DNA of 64,000 nt from Butyrivibrio sp. X503 (GCF_003625475.1 NZ_RAIQ01000004.1:1-64000), one strand, 5' to 3'. Counted from the stretch's first letter, positions 48,913 to 56,925 are shown. The notes: generated by a model from the sequence alone, not told the origin. Made by a program: numbers and translations.

Positions 48913-49353
48913 TTATAACAATAACATTCTCATCAAAACAGTTCCTTCGTTGTTTTCAAGCTCTTCGAATCCCATCTTTTTATAGAGAGCATACCCAATA
49001 CTCATCACTTCAGGCTTCGTAGTAAAACGAACTTCCTTAAATCCTAACTCGCGACATTTATCCAACATCGCATTGAGCATATACCTAGCATGCCCTTTGC
49101 CTCTTTGTTCAGGTTTAATATATAATCTCTTTGCCTCAGCTTGATCATTATTAAGTTTCTTGATTGCTATTGTTGCAATCGGATCACTATCCTCATAGCC
49201 AAGAAGCAATGCCCCACCTTTATAAAATCCCTCTAGATCAGCTAATTCTTTATCAAGAGATACGAAGCAGTTCTCTGCCCCTTTTATCTTTGAATAGTCC
49301 AAAATAAGATTCTTTGCTGCTTCATAATCATCACATTCTTTTATATCAATCAT
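48913..49353 (-). CDS. GNAT-family N-acetyltransferase
   Basis: 146 residues. The acetyl-CoA binding loop is LYIKPEQRGKGHARYMLNAM, with the canonical QRGKGxA pattern, and the end GYALYKKMGFEELENNEGTV is the usual fourth motif. It belongs to the general Acetyltransf_1 group; the substrate is unknown. ATG 49353 follows an AGAGA-like site. It is preceded by the lipoprotein gene on the same strand with a 69-bp gap. Confidence 0.87.
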   Translation of the reverse strand: MIDIKECDDYEAAKNLILDYSKIKGAENCFVSLDKELADLEGFYKGGALLLGYEDSDPIATIAIKKLNNDQAEAKRLYIKPEQRGKGHARYMLNAMLDKCRELGFKEVRFTTKPEVMSIGYALYKKMGFEELENNEGTVLMRMLLL

Positions 49354-49422
49354 CTCTGTAACCTCGATTTGTTTAATATCGCAATTATTATTAGTTTTTC
49401 TTTCTTCTACAAGTGCAGCTAT

Positions 49423-50088
49423 TTACTTATTATATTCATTCCACTGTCCATTATCGTAATAAATAATCCCGTCATAGGTTGCTTTTGCTCTGCCTTCATC
49501 CCTAACAGCACATCCAACCTTTATGGCATTTTTATTTTTACCATCTACCTCTACTGTAGTCTCTTCCTCCAAGCAAGCGTTCTCATCAACTTCAGTGATT
49601 CCGGTATTACCGGGAAACCATAGCTCTGCTTTATTATCATCAACCTTGTACACATAGAGAAATTCATTCTCTCCAATAGTATTTATATAGGTGATATGGA
49701 ATACATATTCTTCTTCACCATCATTATCCATATCATTTTTATTCATAGAATCCACTGTACTATAGGTGCCAATTACAACTTCCTGAGTGGTTCCATCTGT
49801 AAAAGTAAATTCTATTGTTGCATCATCACCATAAAAAGTTTTGGATGAATCATTAGTGCTGTCAGACCAAGTGACTTTGCTTACCTTTGAATCCAAAGGT
49901 TCCTCATTCTCCTCTTGATCGGCCGGTTCTTCCACCTCGGAATCAACCGGTTCTTCCGCCTCGGAATCGACCGGTTCGTTAATCCCGGAATCAACCGGTT
50001 CTTTATCAGGAGCACCGGTATGACCACAACCTGTGGCAGCAAATGACATGGCAATTAAAAGCGAAAGCAATCTAGTTCTATTTTTCAT
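49423..50088 (-). CDS. Lipoprotein with acidic repeat linker
   Basis: 221 residues. The signal peptide ends at the lipobox AATGC (Cys21). Residues 30-61 are four 8-residue repeats of the type EPVDSEAE, an extended acidic, Pro-rich spacer. The C-terminal domain (about 70-221) contains DMDNDGEEEYVFHI, a calcium-binding-like DxDxDG loop as in FG-GAP or dockerin-like repeats, and a final GIIYYDNGQWNEY. It should be anchored to the outer face of the membrane with the domain held away from it. Function unknown. A perfect TATAAT box lies about 60 bp upstream of the ATG. Confidence 0.8.
   Translation of the reverse strand: MKNRTRLLSLLIAMSFAATGCGHTGAPDKEPVDSGINEPVDSEAEEPVDSEVEEPADQEENEEPLDSKVSKVTWSDSTNDSSKTFYGDDATIEFTFTDGTTQEVVIGTYSTVDSMNKNDMDNDGEEEYVFHITYINTIGENEFLYVYKVDDNKAELWFPGNTGITEVDENACLEEETTVEVDGKNKNAIKVGCAVRDEGRAKATYDGIIYYDNGQWNEYNK
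49906..50001 (-). repeat. 24-bp in-frame tandem repeat in the lipoprotein gene (4 units)
   Basis: Four consecutive 24-bp units starting GAACCGGTNGATTCC encode EPVDSGIN, EPVDSEAE, EPVDSEVE and the diverged EPADQEEN. Being multiples of three, copy-number changes would keep the frame and alter linker length. Confidence 0.75.
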
Positions 50089-50205
50089 AGTTTTATCTCC
50101 TCAATAATAATTTGTATATTATATAAAGGTAACAAATCTCCTGTAATAATGCAAAAAATCACTTACCTTCCTCAATCATTTTTTACAGCATAATCTATGG
50201 CCTGC

Positions 50206-50631
50206 CTATGGAAGTTTGATCATCTTCTTGATTCCGTTTGGTATAATTTCAAAACCAAGTTTTTCATAAAAAGGTTCTTTTCCCTTGGCAGAAACACCAC
50301 CGATAGTAGTAAAGGTACCGGTTAGAGAATTCCTTTTTGCATAATCAATAAGATGATTCACAATCAGAGTTCCTATTCCCATCTTCTGATATTCAGGCAA
50401 AACCATTATTTCCTGGAGATACCAATACATGGCTCCATCCCCGACCATTCTGCCCATACCGATCAGTTCTCCCCGATAAATTACCGAAACATTTATCTGA
50501 CCATTTTTTAGGGCCTTCGCTGCATGTTCAATCGGAACCTCTGCGAAGCCATTGATAATACGCATTTTTATGAAGTCTTCTGCAGACAGTACATTATCCT
50601 TAAGTTCAATTTCATTCAATAATACTTCCAT
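50206..50631 (-). CDS. GNAT-family N-acetyltransferase
   Basis: About 141 residues from ATG 50631, which has AGGAGG at a good distance; the longer open frame to 50799 runs into the neighbouring pyrophosphatase-like gene and is rejected. The acetyl-CoA loop is VLPEYQKMGIGTLIVNHLID and the C-terminal EPFYEKLGFEIIP motif is typical. The opening AEVPIEHAAKALKNGQINVS and YRGELIGMGRMVGDGAMYWY place it in a common small-molecule acetyltransferase subgroup. Substrate unknown. It follows the pyrophosphatase-like gene across a short G-rich element. Confidence 0.85.
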   Translation of the reverse strand: MEVLLNEIELKDNVLSAEDFIKMRIINGFAEVPIEHAAKALKNGQINVSVIYRGELIGMGRMVGDGAMYWYLQEIMVLPEYQKMGIGTLIVNHLIDYAKRNSLTGTFTTIGGVSAKGKEPFYEKLGFEIIPNGIKKMIKLP

Positions 50632-50657
50632 GTACTTTCCTCCTATTTCCCATAAAT

Positions 50658-50682
50658 GGTCCTGGGGACGGGGGAGTGGTCC
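50658..50682. repeat. G-rich intercistronic element
   Basis: GGTCC direct repeats (50658-50662 and 50678-50682) flank TGGGGACGGGGGAGT. The composition is unlike the surrounding AT-rich DNA, and G4/G5 runs could form unusual structure. It may be a dispersed intergenic element, but only one copy is in the window. Confidence 0.35.
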
Positions 50683-50683
50683 T

Positions 50684-51082
50684 TTACATATAGAGTTCCC
50701 CCTCAAAGAATCGCTCCTGAAATGATATTTGATCCAAGATTTCTTTTTCCGTAATCTCATATCCATCAGGAACAACGATCCATTTATCTTCATTATCATT
50801 TAGCCTGTGATATACCGCAACAACACGCCCGAAATACTCTTCAACGGGCTCATTAATACCCAACAGATAAATATCCTGCTCTGCTCCGTCTCCAGCAAAT
50901 ATCCCTTCAACATACCCATAGTTAACAGGGTACACCATTTGTGGAAATCTAGGATGCGTACTTCCGAGCGGGCGATCCATCTTACAATTGACGAGTTTAC
51001 CTATTATATCTGAATAATCGGGATCTCTGTGTTCTTTACGCATTACGGCCTCAATAATAGTCTTCTTAAAATTTTTTCTCAT
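50684..51082 (-). CDS. Inorganic pyrophosphatase-like protein
   Basis: 132 residues. The block DRPLGSTHPRFPQMVYPVNY followed by GYVEG matches the family I pyrophosphatase start (YPxNYGYI). The usual metal motif GDxDPLDVLVL is represented by AGDGAEQDIYLLG, in which the first and last Asp remain but DP is lost. The protein is shorter than true pyrophosphatases (about 175). It is a common clostridial variant of unclear activity, perhaps a hydrolase of another phosphoanhydride. ATG 51082 is 21 bp after the nuclease-like gene. Confidence 0.72.
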   Translation of the reverse strand: MRKNFKKTIIEAVMRKEHRDPDYSDIIGKLVNCKMDRPLGSTHPRFPQMVYPVNYGYVEGIFAGDGAEQDIYLLGINEPVEEYFGRVVAVYHRLNDNEDKWIVVPDGYEITEKEILDQISFQERFFEGELYM

Positions 51083-51103
51083 AATATTTTATCATTGTAA
51101 TCT

Positions 51104-51907
51104 TTACATCAAATAATTATCAATCATTATTTTGATGATCCTATCATTAAGAACCACTTTTGTAGTCTCAAAAGTAAGTATCAATCTGTATCCGGGAAAT
51201 ATTCCATTAGAAATATAGGAATTAATCTTCTTTACTGCTTGTTCCGAATATTGCGTATCATCCATCCTACCGTCGTGCTCCCAGTAGATTTCTTTTCCTG
51301 TCTTTTTACTTAGTATTGTGAAATCGGGATAGACTGTTCCGTATCCCTTGAGTTCGAGCGGACATTCGTACTTATACTCGATGCCCATGTCGTAGAATGT
51401 ATCCGCAATTAGTTTCTCTGATTTGGACCTGACTCTTTCACCTTTCTTGGTATATATTTCAGGTGTTCCTTCTCTAAACTCTTTTTCCAAATACGGAATT
51501 GATTTCCAATCGGAAACCACTTGATCCCATGTTTTTTCTACAGGATTCACCAAATTTTGTCTTGTGGAAATCATCTTGATATAGATGTTCTCTATCTCAT
51601 TATCGCTATAATCCATAATAATTGTTTGGATTTGTTTTAATCTCTTCTCAACAAGTCTTTTTATTTTCTGATCATAGGTTTTTTGAGCAAGTGCTTTAAC
51701 AAGAGATATATCCTCTTTCTTTAAGTATTTGCCTTGCTTCTTATAGATACCATTATCTTTCATGCAATGCATGTACTGTGCGTGCTTTCCGGATGTAGTA
51801 ATCCTAAGATTTCCTACCGGAGTGTTTATAAGCCTTTTATCTACTACTTGCTTTATCTTTCTAAGTCTTTCCGCTTCTTCAGTTAAGTATTTCTGTAAAC
51901 CTATCAT
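51104..51907 (-). CDS. PD-(D/E)XK nuclease-like protein with N-terminal helical region
   Basis: 267 residues. Residues 1-115 are Lys/Glu-rich and helical. Residues 160-250 resemble a PD-(D/E)XK nuclease core: RSKSEKLIADTFYDMGIEYK (Glu164), YPDFTIL (Asp195), EIYWEHDGR (Glu206, Glu210, His211), then a predicted final strand YRLILTFE. Thus E...PD...EIxWE is visible, but the catalytic Lys is not unambiguous. No helicase, methylase or integrase partner is adjacent. Directly upstream (51 bp from its ATG) begins the 53-bp-period palindromic array, so the two may function together. ATG 51907 has AGGAG 13 bases upstream. The biological role is unknown. Confidence 0.72.
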   Translation of the reverse strand: MIGLQKYLTEEAERLRKIKQVVDKRLINTPVGNLRITTSGKHAQYMHCMKDNGIYKKQGKYLKKEDISLVKALAQKTYDQKIKRLVEKRLKQIQTIIMDYSDNEIENIYIKMISTRQNLVNPVEKTWDQVVSDWKSIPYLEKEFREGTPEIYTKKGERVRSKSEKLIADTFYDMGIEYKYECPLELKGYGTVYPDFTILSKKTGKEIYWEHDGRMDDTQYSEQAVKKINSYISNGIFPGYRLILTFETTKVVLNDRIIKIMIDNYLM

Positions 51908-51957
51908 TTCTTTTTTAATTCTCCTATTTATTTTTTATATGATTATTTTTATTTGAT

Positions 51958-52255
51958 CTGCTACTATCAGAAATATTGCGATAGTGGCAGTTCGTTTTGT
52001 AATTGGTCTTCTGCCACTATCTTGTTATTTGTAATAGTGGCAGCTTGTTTTCCACACGTCTTACTGCTACTATCTAGAATTCCGAAAAGGTGGCAGTACA
52101 GTTTTCCTATAATGAACTGCTACTTTATGCAAAACGATGATAGTAGCAGAATCCCCCACAAAATTGCGACTGCTACTTTTTGCAAATCAAAAATAGTGGC
52201 AGTATTCACTTTGTAAATTCAACTGCCACTATGCTATGAATGGCGATAGTAGCAG
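51958..52255. repeat. Phased array of six palindromic half-site pairs, period exactly 53 bp
   Basis: Left half-sites (CTGCYACTWT) start at 51958, 52011, 52064, 52117, 52170 and 52223, exactly 53 bp apart. Right half-sites (ATAGTRGCAG, with AAGGTGGCAG in unit 3) start at 51981, 52034, 52087, 52140, 52193 and 52246. Inside each pair there are always 13 bp; between pairs always 20 bp. All spacers differ in sequence. A seventh right half-site (52339) and a CTGCC (52316) lie in a degraded continuation. Read the other way, five hairpins ATAGTRGCAG-N20-CTGCYACTWT are formed. There is no open reading frame through it and no Cas gene nearby. Confidence 0.9.
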
Positions 52256-52655
52256 TAAAACTTGTTTAATTACGTTTTTGTTGGAATCTCAGCAGTGACC
52301 AGAATGGATATTCCACTGCCTAATTTATGAATTGTAGAATAGTAGCAGTCTGCATAAGAAACAGATTGCAAATATGATAGTGAGCGTCTCAGCGGTTCGC
52401 ATGGACCGTTGTTTTTCACAAGGAAGTTCCGCTCTCGCAGATAGTCGAAGTTACGCTTCCCGCTGGTCAGCGTAACACGTTCGAACTAGGCTCATAAAAA
52501 ACTTCGCCAAGTTCTCTCAGCCGCCGGAACAACAGTCGTCTCTAAGCTCAAACTTCCTTATCAGTCGTTTTCGCTAAGAGAACCACGGTTTCAGCGGTTC
52601 GCTGTCTCCAATCAGTGTTCGCCTAAGGCTCCACTTCTTGGACAGCTATCGCATG
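52256..52655. other. Non-coding stretch: degraded array end and rlmD-tail remnants
   Basis: No gene with a start or ribosome binding site. 52256-52348 looks like a decayed end of the palindromic array. On the minus strand, near 52570-52605, codons read R-T-A-E-T-V-V-L-L-A-K-T, a degraded copy of the rlmD C-terminal signature, and near 52400 another copy is cut to R-T-A-E-T. Words TCAGCGGTTCGC (near 52390 and 52591) and GCATGGACCGTTGT (52399 and 52651) are each present twice. GTTACGC/GCGTAAC forms a hairpin near 52450-52475. Confidence 0.6.
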
Positions 52656-52710
52656 GACCGTTGTAACTTCTAGCAAAGGTCATTCGACCTTTGCTAGAAG
52701 AACAACGGTC
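52656..52710. repeat. Large inverted repeat centred on the rlmD stop codon
   Basis: A 15-bp perfect arm CTTCTAGCAAAGGTC (52667-52681) faces GACCTTTGCTAGAAG (52686-52700) across a 4-base loop. After a small bulge, GACCGTTGT (52656-52664) pairs with ACAACGGTC (52702-52710). The right arm is the end of the rlmD coding sequence and the stop codon lies at the loop. It could act as a terminator, though no T-tract follows on the minus strand. Confidence 0.85.
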
Positions 52711-54080
52711 TCAACGTGACTTGTCCAGGGGAACTGATCTACGGCGACGGCGCGAGTCATGGCGTAGCCGCTTTCCTGGAGGATCTCAAGGTCTCTGGCA
52801 AGGCTTGTGGGCTTGCAGGAGACGTAGATCATGTAAGGAACGCCGTATCCAATGATCTTGGTAAGTGCCTTGGGATTGATGCCATCCCTGGGGGGATCCA
52901 AGATGATCATGTCGGGCTTTTCTTCGATTTCATCAAGCACCTTAAGGACGTCGCCGGCGATGAACTCGCAGTTATCGAGGCCGTTAAGCTTGGCGTTGTC
53001 CTTGGCGGCTTCAACGGCTTCTTCGACAATCTCGACTCCGATGATCTTGTTGGCGACAGGCGCAAGGAGCTGCGCGATTGTGCCGGTTCCGGAATACAGG
53101 TCGTAGATCACGCCGTCTTCTCTAATCTTCTTTTGATCAAAAAGGCTCCTTATATAGCCGCGAACGGTCTGATACAGAACCTCTGCGCTAAGGCTATTGG
53201 TCTGGAAGAACGAGAACGGATTGATCTTGAAACGAAGTCCGAGCAAGTATTCAAAGAAATAGTCCTGTCCGAAGAGAATCTCCGTGCCTTCGTCAATTAC
53301 GGCGTCGGCAAGAGAATCATTCTTGGTATGAAGAATGCCCACAATCCTACCGTTAAGCGACAATGACAACAACGCATTCTTGAACCCAGTAAGGTCGTGC
53401 TCTTCCTGAGTTGTCGTAACGAGATCAACAAGTATCTCGCCTGTCTTTACAGCTCTTCGCACAAGAAGATGGCGCAGATATCCTTCCTGCTTCATCCTAT
53501 GGTAAAAAGAGATTTCTTTTTCCTCATACAAAGGTGCAAAATAATCAAGCGTTGCAGAAAGGATTGCCTGATAATCGGAATCAACAATTCTGCATCCGCT
53601 AACTGTCACAATGTCATAAAAGCTGCCCTTTTTGTGCATACCAAGAGCAAGGGGTCCTCCCATGACTTCATCGCCAAAGGTAAACTCCATCTTATTTCTG
53701 TATGCAAATTTAACGGGGCTTGTCTTGATGCCTTCCCATGTAAATTTAGTAGCCTGTCTGTCGATCGCAGGCTTAAGAAGACTTCTGACCTGCTGCTCTT
53801 TGAGACCGAGTTCCTTTACATAAGGCATTGTAAGATAACTACAGCCTCCGCATTTACCAAAATGAATGCAGGGGCTTTCGATAGAATCAGGTGCTTCCTC
53901 AAGGACTTCAACAAGTCTTCCTTCGGCTTTGTCCTTGCGCACCTTCTGAATCTGGACTGATATCTTCTGATCGGGAAGAACGCCTTTAACGACGACCTTC
54001 CCTTCAGAAGTTTCCATTATTCCTTTATTAGGGAATTCCACCCTTTTTACTGTTCCTGTTATTATTTCTTTCTTCTTCAC
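52680..54080 (-). CDS. rlmD: 23S rRNA (uracil-5)-methyltransferase, RlmD/RumA family
   Basis: 466 residues. An N-terminal TRAM domain (1-65) is followed by the iron-sulfur cluster region (CIHFGKCGGCSYLTM) and a C-terminal SAM-dependent methyltransferase domain. That domain has VIYDLYSGTGTIAQLLAP, MIILDPPRDGINPKAL and the nucleophile Cys in YMIYVSCKPTSLARDL. The C-terminus HVETVVLLAKVE is the family signature. It methylates U at C5 in 23S rRNA; the position (747, 1939 or both) cannot be told from sequence alone. The last nine codons are one arm of a large inverted repeat. It follows a small membrane protein gene by 9 bp. Confidence 0.93.
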   Translation of the reverse strand: MKKKEIITGTVKRVEFPNKGIMETSEGKVVVKGVLPDQKISVQIQKVRKDKAEGRLVEVLEEAPDSIESPCIHFGKCGGCSYLTMPYVKELGLKEQQVRSLLKPAIDRQATKFTWEGIKTSPVKFAYRNKMEFTFGDEVMGGPLALGMHKKGSFYDIVTVSGCRIVDSDYQAILSATLDYFAPLYEEKEISFYHRMKQEGYLRHLLVRRAVKTGEILVDLVTTTQEEHDLTGFKNALLSLSLNGRIVGILHTKNDSLADAVIDEGTEILFGQDYFFEYLLGLRFKINPFSFFQTNSLSAEVLYQTVRGYIRSLFDQKKIREDGVIYDLYSGTGTIAQLLAPVANKIIGVEIVEEAVEAAKDNAKLNGLDNCEFIAGDVLKVLDEIEEKPDMIILDPPRDGINPKALTKIIGYGVPYMIYVSCKPTSLARDLEILQESGYAMTRAVAVDQFPWTSHVETVVLLAKVE

Positions 54081-54089
54081 GCTGTCAAC

Positions 54090-54356
54090 TTAACTTTCTC
54101 TAATGAAATCTTCGTCTTCAAAGTCGTCCTCGAAGTCGTCGAAATCATCGTCATAAAAATCATCCTCGTATGCCGGTGTCATGTATTGATATACGAGGTA
54201 AGCGATTATTGCAACCGCTGAAATGCAACCAAGAATCGCCAAAACCCAGAGGATTATGTTGGAAGGCTTCTTGGCATTTTCTGCATCTCTCTTATCAAGA
54301 AGTTCATTTAATCTAGTCATCTGTATTAAGTCGTCAATCTTGTTCTTTACTTCCAT
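54090..54356 (-). CDS. Small single-span membrane protein with acidic C-terminus
   Basis: About 88 residues from ATG 54356 (AAGGGG upstream). The cytoplasmic N-terminus is helical (IDDLIQMTRLNELLDKRDAE), followed by one TM helix (IILWVLAILGCISAVAIIAY) and a tail of alternating Asp, Glu, Phe and Tyr (EDDFYDDDFDDFEDDFEDED). Proteins with this layout lie next to pcrA or rlmD in several Lachnospiraceae, as I recall, and are annotated DUF4366-like or hypothetical. Function unknown. It is 121 bp downstream of pcrA and 9 bp upstream of rlmD. Confidence 0.78.
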   Translation of the reverse strand: MEVKNKIDDLIQMTRLNELLDKRDAENAKKPSNIILWVLAILGCISAVAIIAYLVYQYMTPAYEDDFYDDDFDDFEDDFEDEDFIRES

Positions 54357-54477
54357 AGATAACCCCTTTCTTACTCCACAATTGATATTTACAGTATAGC
54401 ACATAAGTAACCACTTGTATTTCAGGCAAAAGAACTCACTCTTAATTTTTTATGAAACTTATAAAAAGAATTTGTAT

Positions 54478-56925
54478 TCACACCTTCTGCAATTTGGCAA
54501 AAGCGGCGTACATTACCTTCTGTCCCACTTCGTCGAACATCACAGTGACCTTGTAGTCTCTCGGACCTTCCTGAAGGTCAGTTACTGTTCCGATGCCGTA
54601 TTTAACATGGCTAACTTTGTCTCCGACTACATAATCTGGCTTTTGCGCCACCTGAGGCATGCCCTTGGATAGTCCTGCAAGGCTTCCTCTTGCATGTGTC
54701 TTGGCAACGCCCGCAATGTAAGGCTTCTCGGACGGCACAGCCCTAGGGATCTTCTTCACAGGCTTGGGCGTAGCCTTGAGTTTATAAGTATTTGCAAGCG
54801 AAGATCTTGAAGTGCCTCCGCTGTATGCCCCGGAGCCTGTTCCTTTGCCATACTTTGAAGAGCTGCTTCCTCCAAACGATGCCGAGCTTTTGCTCTTTCC
54901 AAACGTATCCTCAACGCTCTCGTACTCATCGATCGTCTCGCCGTCATCGAATAAAAATGACGGTGTAGTCGATACATTTGATTCATCCAAAAGGTTCCTC
55001 GGGATCTCGGTTATGAACCTGCTGAGCCTGTTGTACTGAGTCTCACCGCGCACCATACGACGCCTTGCGGCAGTGAGGGTAAGATTCTTTTTCGCTCTTG
55101 TTATCGCAACGTAAGCAAGACGCCTTTCCTCTTCGACTCCCTCGGGGTCCGAATCCTCGTTACCGAGTGTCATATATGAAGGGAAAACTCCCTCCTCCAT
55201 TCCTGCAATATAAACGTGCTCAAACTCAAGTCCCTTGGCACTGTGTATGGTCATGAGAAGAACCTTTTCATTGTCCTCTCCGATCCTGTCTATATCCGAT
55301 ACAAGCGCAACCTCTTCAAGGAAGCCTGAAAGAGTGGGCTGCTCGATCTCTTCGTTTTCCTCATAAGCAGCGATCTTGGAAATAAGTTCATCCACGTTGG
55401 CGGCTCTGTCGTTACTCTCTTCATCGGTATCGTCATCAAGTGATCTAAGATACTCCATATATCCCGTGACATCAAGGACATCCTTAAGGAGTTCTTCAAG
55501 AGAATAGCTCTTCATCTTGGTCCTGAACGCCCTGATCATCGTAACGAAATCAGTGAGCTTGGAAGCACTTCTGTTAACCGCAACAATCTGATCTGCCTCG
55601 CACATCGCATCGTAAAAGCTTATCTGCCTCTCATCGGCATAGCTCTGAACATGCTCAATTGTAGTAGCTCCGATACCGCGCCTTGGCACGTTGATGATTC
55701 TTTTAACCGCAACATCATCAAGACCGTTGTCGATAGTCTTAAGATAAGCCAAAAGATCTTTTATCTCTTTTCTTGAATAGAAATTGGTTCCGCCTACAAT
55801 ATCGTAAGGGATTCCGTTTAAGACAAACTTCTCTTCAAGAAGTCTGGACTGCGCATTGGTCCTGTACAAAACAGCCGTCTCGCTGTAACGAAGCTTGCCG
55901 TTTCGCATAAGCTTTCCGATATCATCGGCGATAAAAGTAGCTTCGTCGTAGGCAGTGTCAAACTGCTTAAGGCGCACGATCTCGCCGTCTTTTTCATCCG
56001 TCCAAAGAGCCTTGTCTTTTCTTCCGTAGTTATTTCTGATAACGGCATTGGCTGCATCAAGAATCTGCTGCGTCGAGCGATAGTTCTGCTCAAGCTTGAT
56101 GACGGTCGCCTCTTGGTACACCTTTTCAAAATCTAGAATATTCCTGATGTTGGCGCCTCTGAATCTGTAGATACTCTGATCGTCGTCACCCACAACGCAA
56201 AGATTTCTGTACTTATCCGCAAGAAGCCTTATAAGTTCAAACTGCGCATTATTGGTATCCTGATACTCATCGACCATGATATATCTAAAGCGCTCCTGAT
56301 AGTTATCAAGCACATCGGGATTGGACTTAAACAGCTCAACGGTCTTAAAAATTAGATCGTCAAAATCCATCGCGTTGTTCTTTTTAAGAGCGAGCTGATA
56401 TTCAGTATATGCCTTGGAAATCTTGAGTTTGATAAAATCATTCTGCGTATTTAATGCATACTCTTCGGGAGTTACCAGATTATCCTTACATCTCGAGATG
56501 CTTCCCATAATGCTGCGAAGCTTAAGCTGTGTGGTCTCCAGCTGATATTTTTTGCATATATCTTTCATAAGACTCTTGGAGTCGTCGGTATCGTAAATTG
56601 TAAAATTGGTGCCGTAACCGAGCCTGTCTGCGTATCTTCTAAGGATCTTTACGCAGCTTGAGTGGAAAGTCGAAACCCAGATACTCTCGGCGCCAAAGCC
56701 CACTATCTTGTCTACTCTCTCCCTCATCTCGCCGGCCGCCTTATTGGTGAACGTGATGGCCATGATGTTCCATGGATTAACTCCGCACTCATCAATAAGA
56801 TAAGCGATCCTGTGCGTAAGAACCCTCGTCTTTCCCGAGCCTGCTCCCGCAAGTATCAGAACCGGTCCTTCCGTCTGCAGTACCGCCTTTTTTTGCTGCG
56901 AATTAAGTGTATCGTATATTCCCAT
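54478..56925 (-). CDS. pcrA: ATP-dependent DNA helicase PcrA/UvrD (SF1)
   Basis: 815 residues. Motifs run in order: Q motif and Walker A (LILAGAGSGKTRVLTHRI, near 24-41), Walker B YIMVDEYQDTN, motif III VVGDDDQSIYRFRGA, motif IV LEQNYRST, motif V/VI LMTIHSAKGLEFEHVYIAG and ERRLAYVAITRAKK. The C-terminal region has a Ser/Gly-rich linker (about 665-720), then a Tudor-like end (YVVGDKVSHVKYGIGTVTDL) typical of Gram-positive PcrA, which binds RNA polymerase. It unwinds DNA in repair and at replication-transcription conflicts. ATG 56925. Confidence 0.96.
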   Translation of the reverse strand: MGIYDTLNSQQKKAVLQTEGPVLILAGAGSGKTRVLTHRIAYLIDECGVNPWNIMAITFTNKAAGEMRERVDKIVGFGAESIWVSTFHSSCVKILRRYADRLGYGTNFTIYDTDDSKSLMKDICKKYQLETTQLKLRSIMGSISRCKDNLVTPEEYALNTQNDFIKLKISKAYTEYQLALKKNNAMDFDDLIFKTVELFKSNPDVLDNYQERFRYIMVDEYQDTNNAQFELIRLLADKYRNLCVVGDDDQSIYRFRGANIRNILDFEKVYQEATVIKLEQNYRSTQQILDAANAVIRNNYGRKDKALWTDEKDGEIVRLKQFDTAYDEATFIADDIGKLMRNGKLRYSETAVLYRTNAQSRLLEEKFVLNGIPYDIVGGTNFYSRKEIKDLLAYLKTIDNGLDDVAVKRIINVPRRGIGATTIEHVQSYADERQISFYDAMCEADQIVAVNRSASKLTDFVTMIRAFRTKMKSYSLEELLKDVLDVTGYMEYLRSLDDDTDEESNDRAANVDELISKIAAYEENEEIEQPTLSGFLEEVALVSDIDRIGEDNEKVLLMTIHSAKGLEFEHVYIAGMEEGVFPSYMTLGNEDSDPEGVEEERRLAYVAITRAKKNLTLTAARRRMVRGETQYNRLSRFITEIPRNLLDESNVSTTPSFLFDDGETIDEYESVEDTFGKSKSSASFGGSSSSKYGKGTGSGAYSGGTSRSSLANTYKLKATPKPVKKIPRAVPSEKPYIAGVAKTHARGSLAGLSKGMPQVAQKPDYVVGDKVSHVKYGIGTVTDLQEGPRDYKVTVMFDEVGQKVMYAAFAKLQKV

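Noticed and set aside
50632..50799. N-terminal extension of the acetyltransferase at 50.2-50.6 kb
   Set aside because: It would overlap the pyrophosphatase-like gene and translate the G-rich element; the ATG at 50631 has an excellent AGGAGG site.
51958..52348. Canonical CRISPR array
   Set aside because: The half-sites are only 10 bp, the centre of each 33-bp unit varies, spacers are 20 bp, and no cas gene is in the window. The regularity is real but does not fit a standard CRISPR.
52716..53366. 216-codon open frame on the plus strand opposite rlmD
   Set aside because: Antisense to conserved methyltransferase motifs with no start signal.
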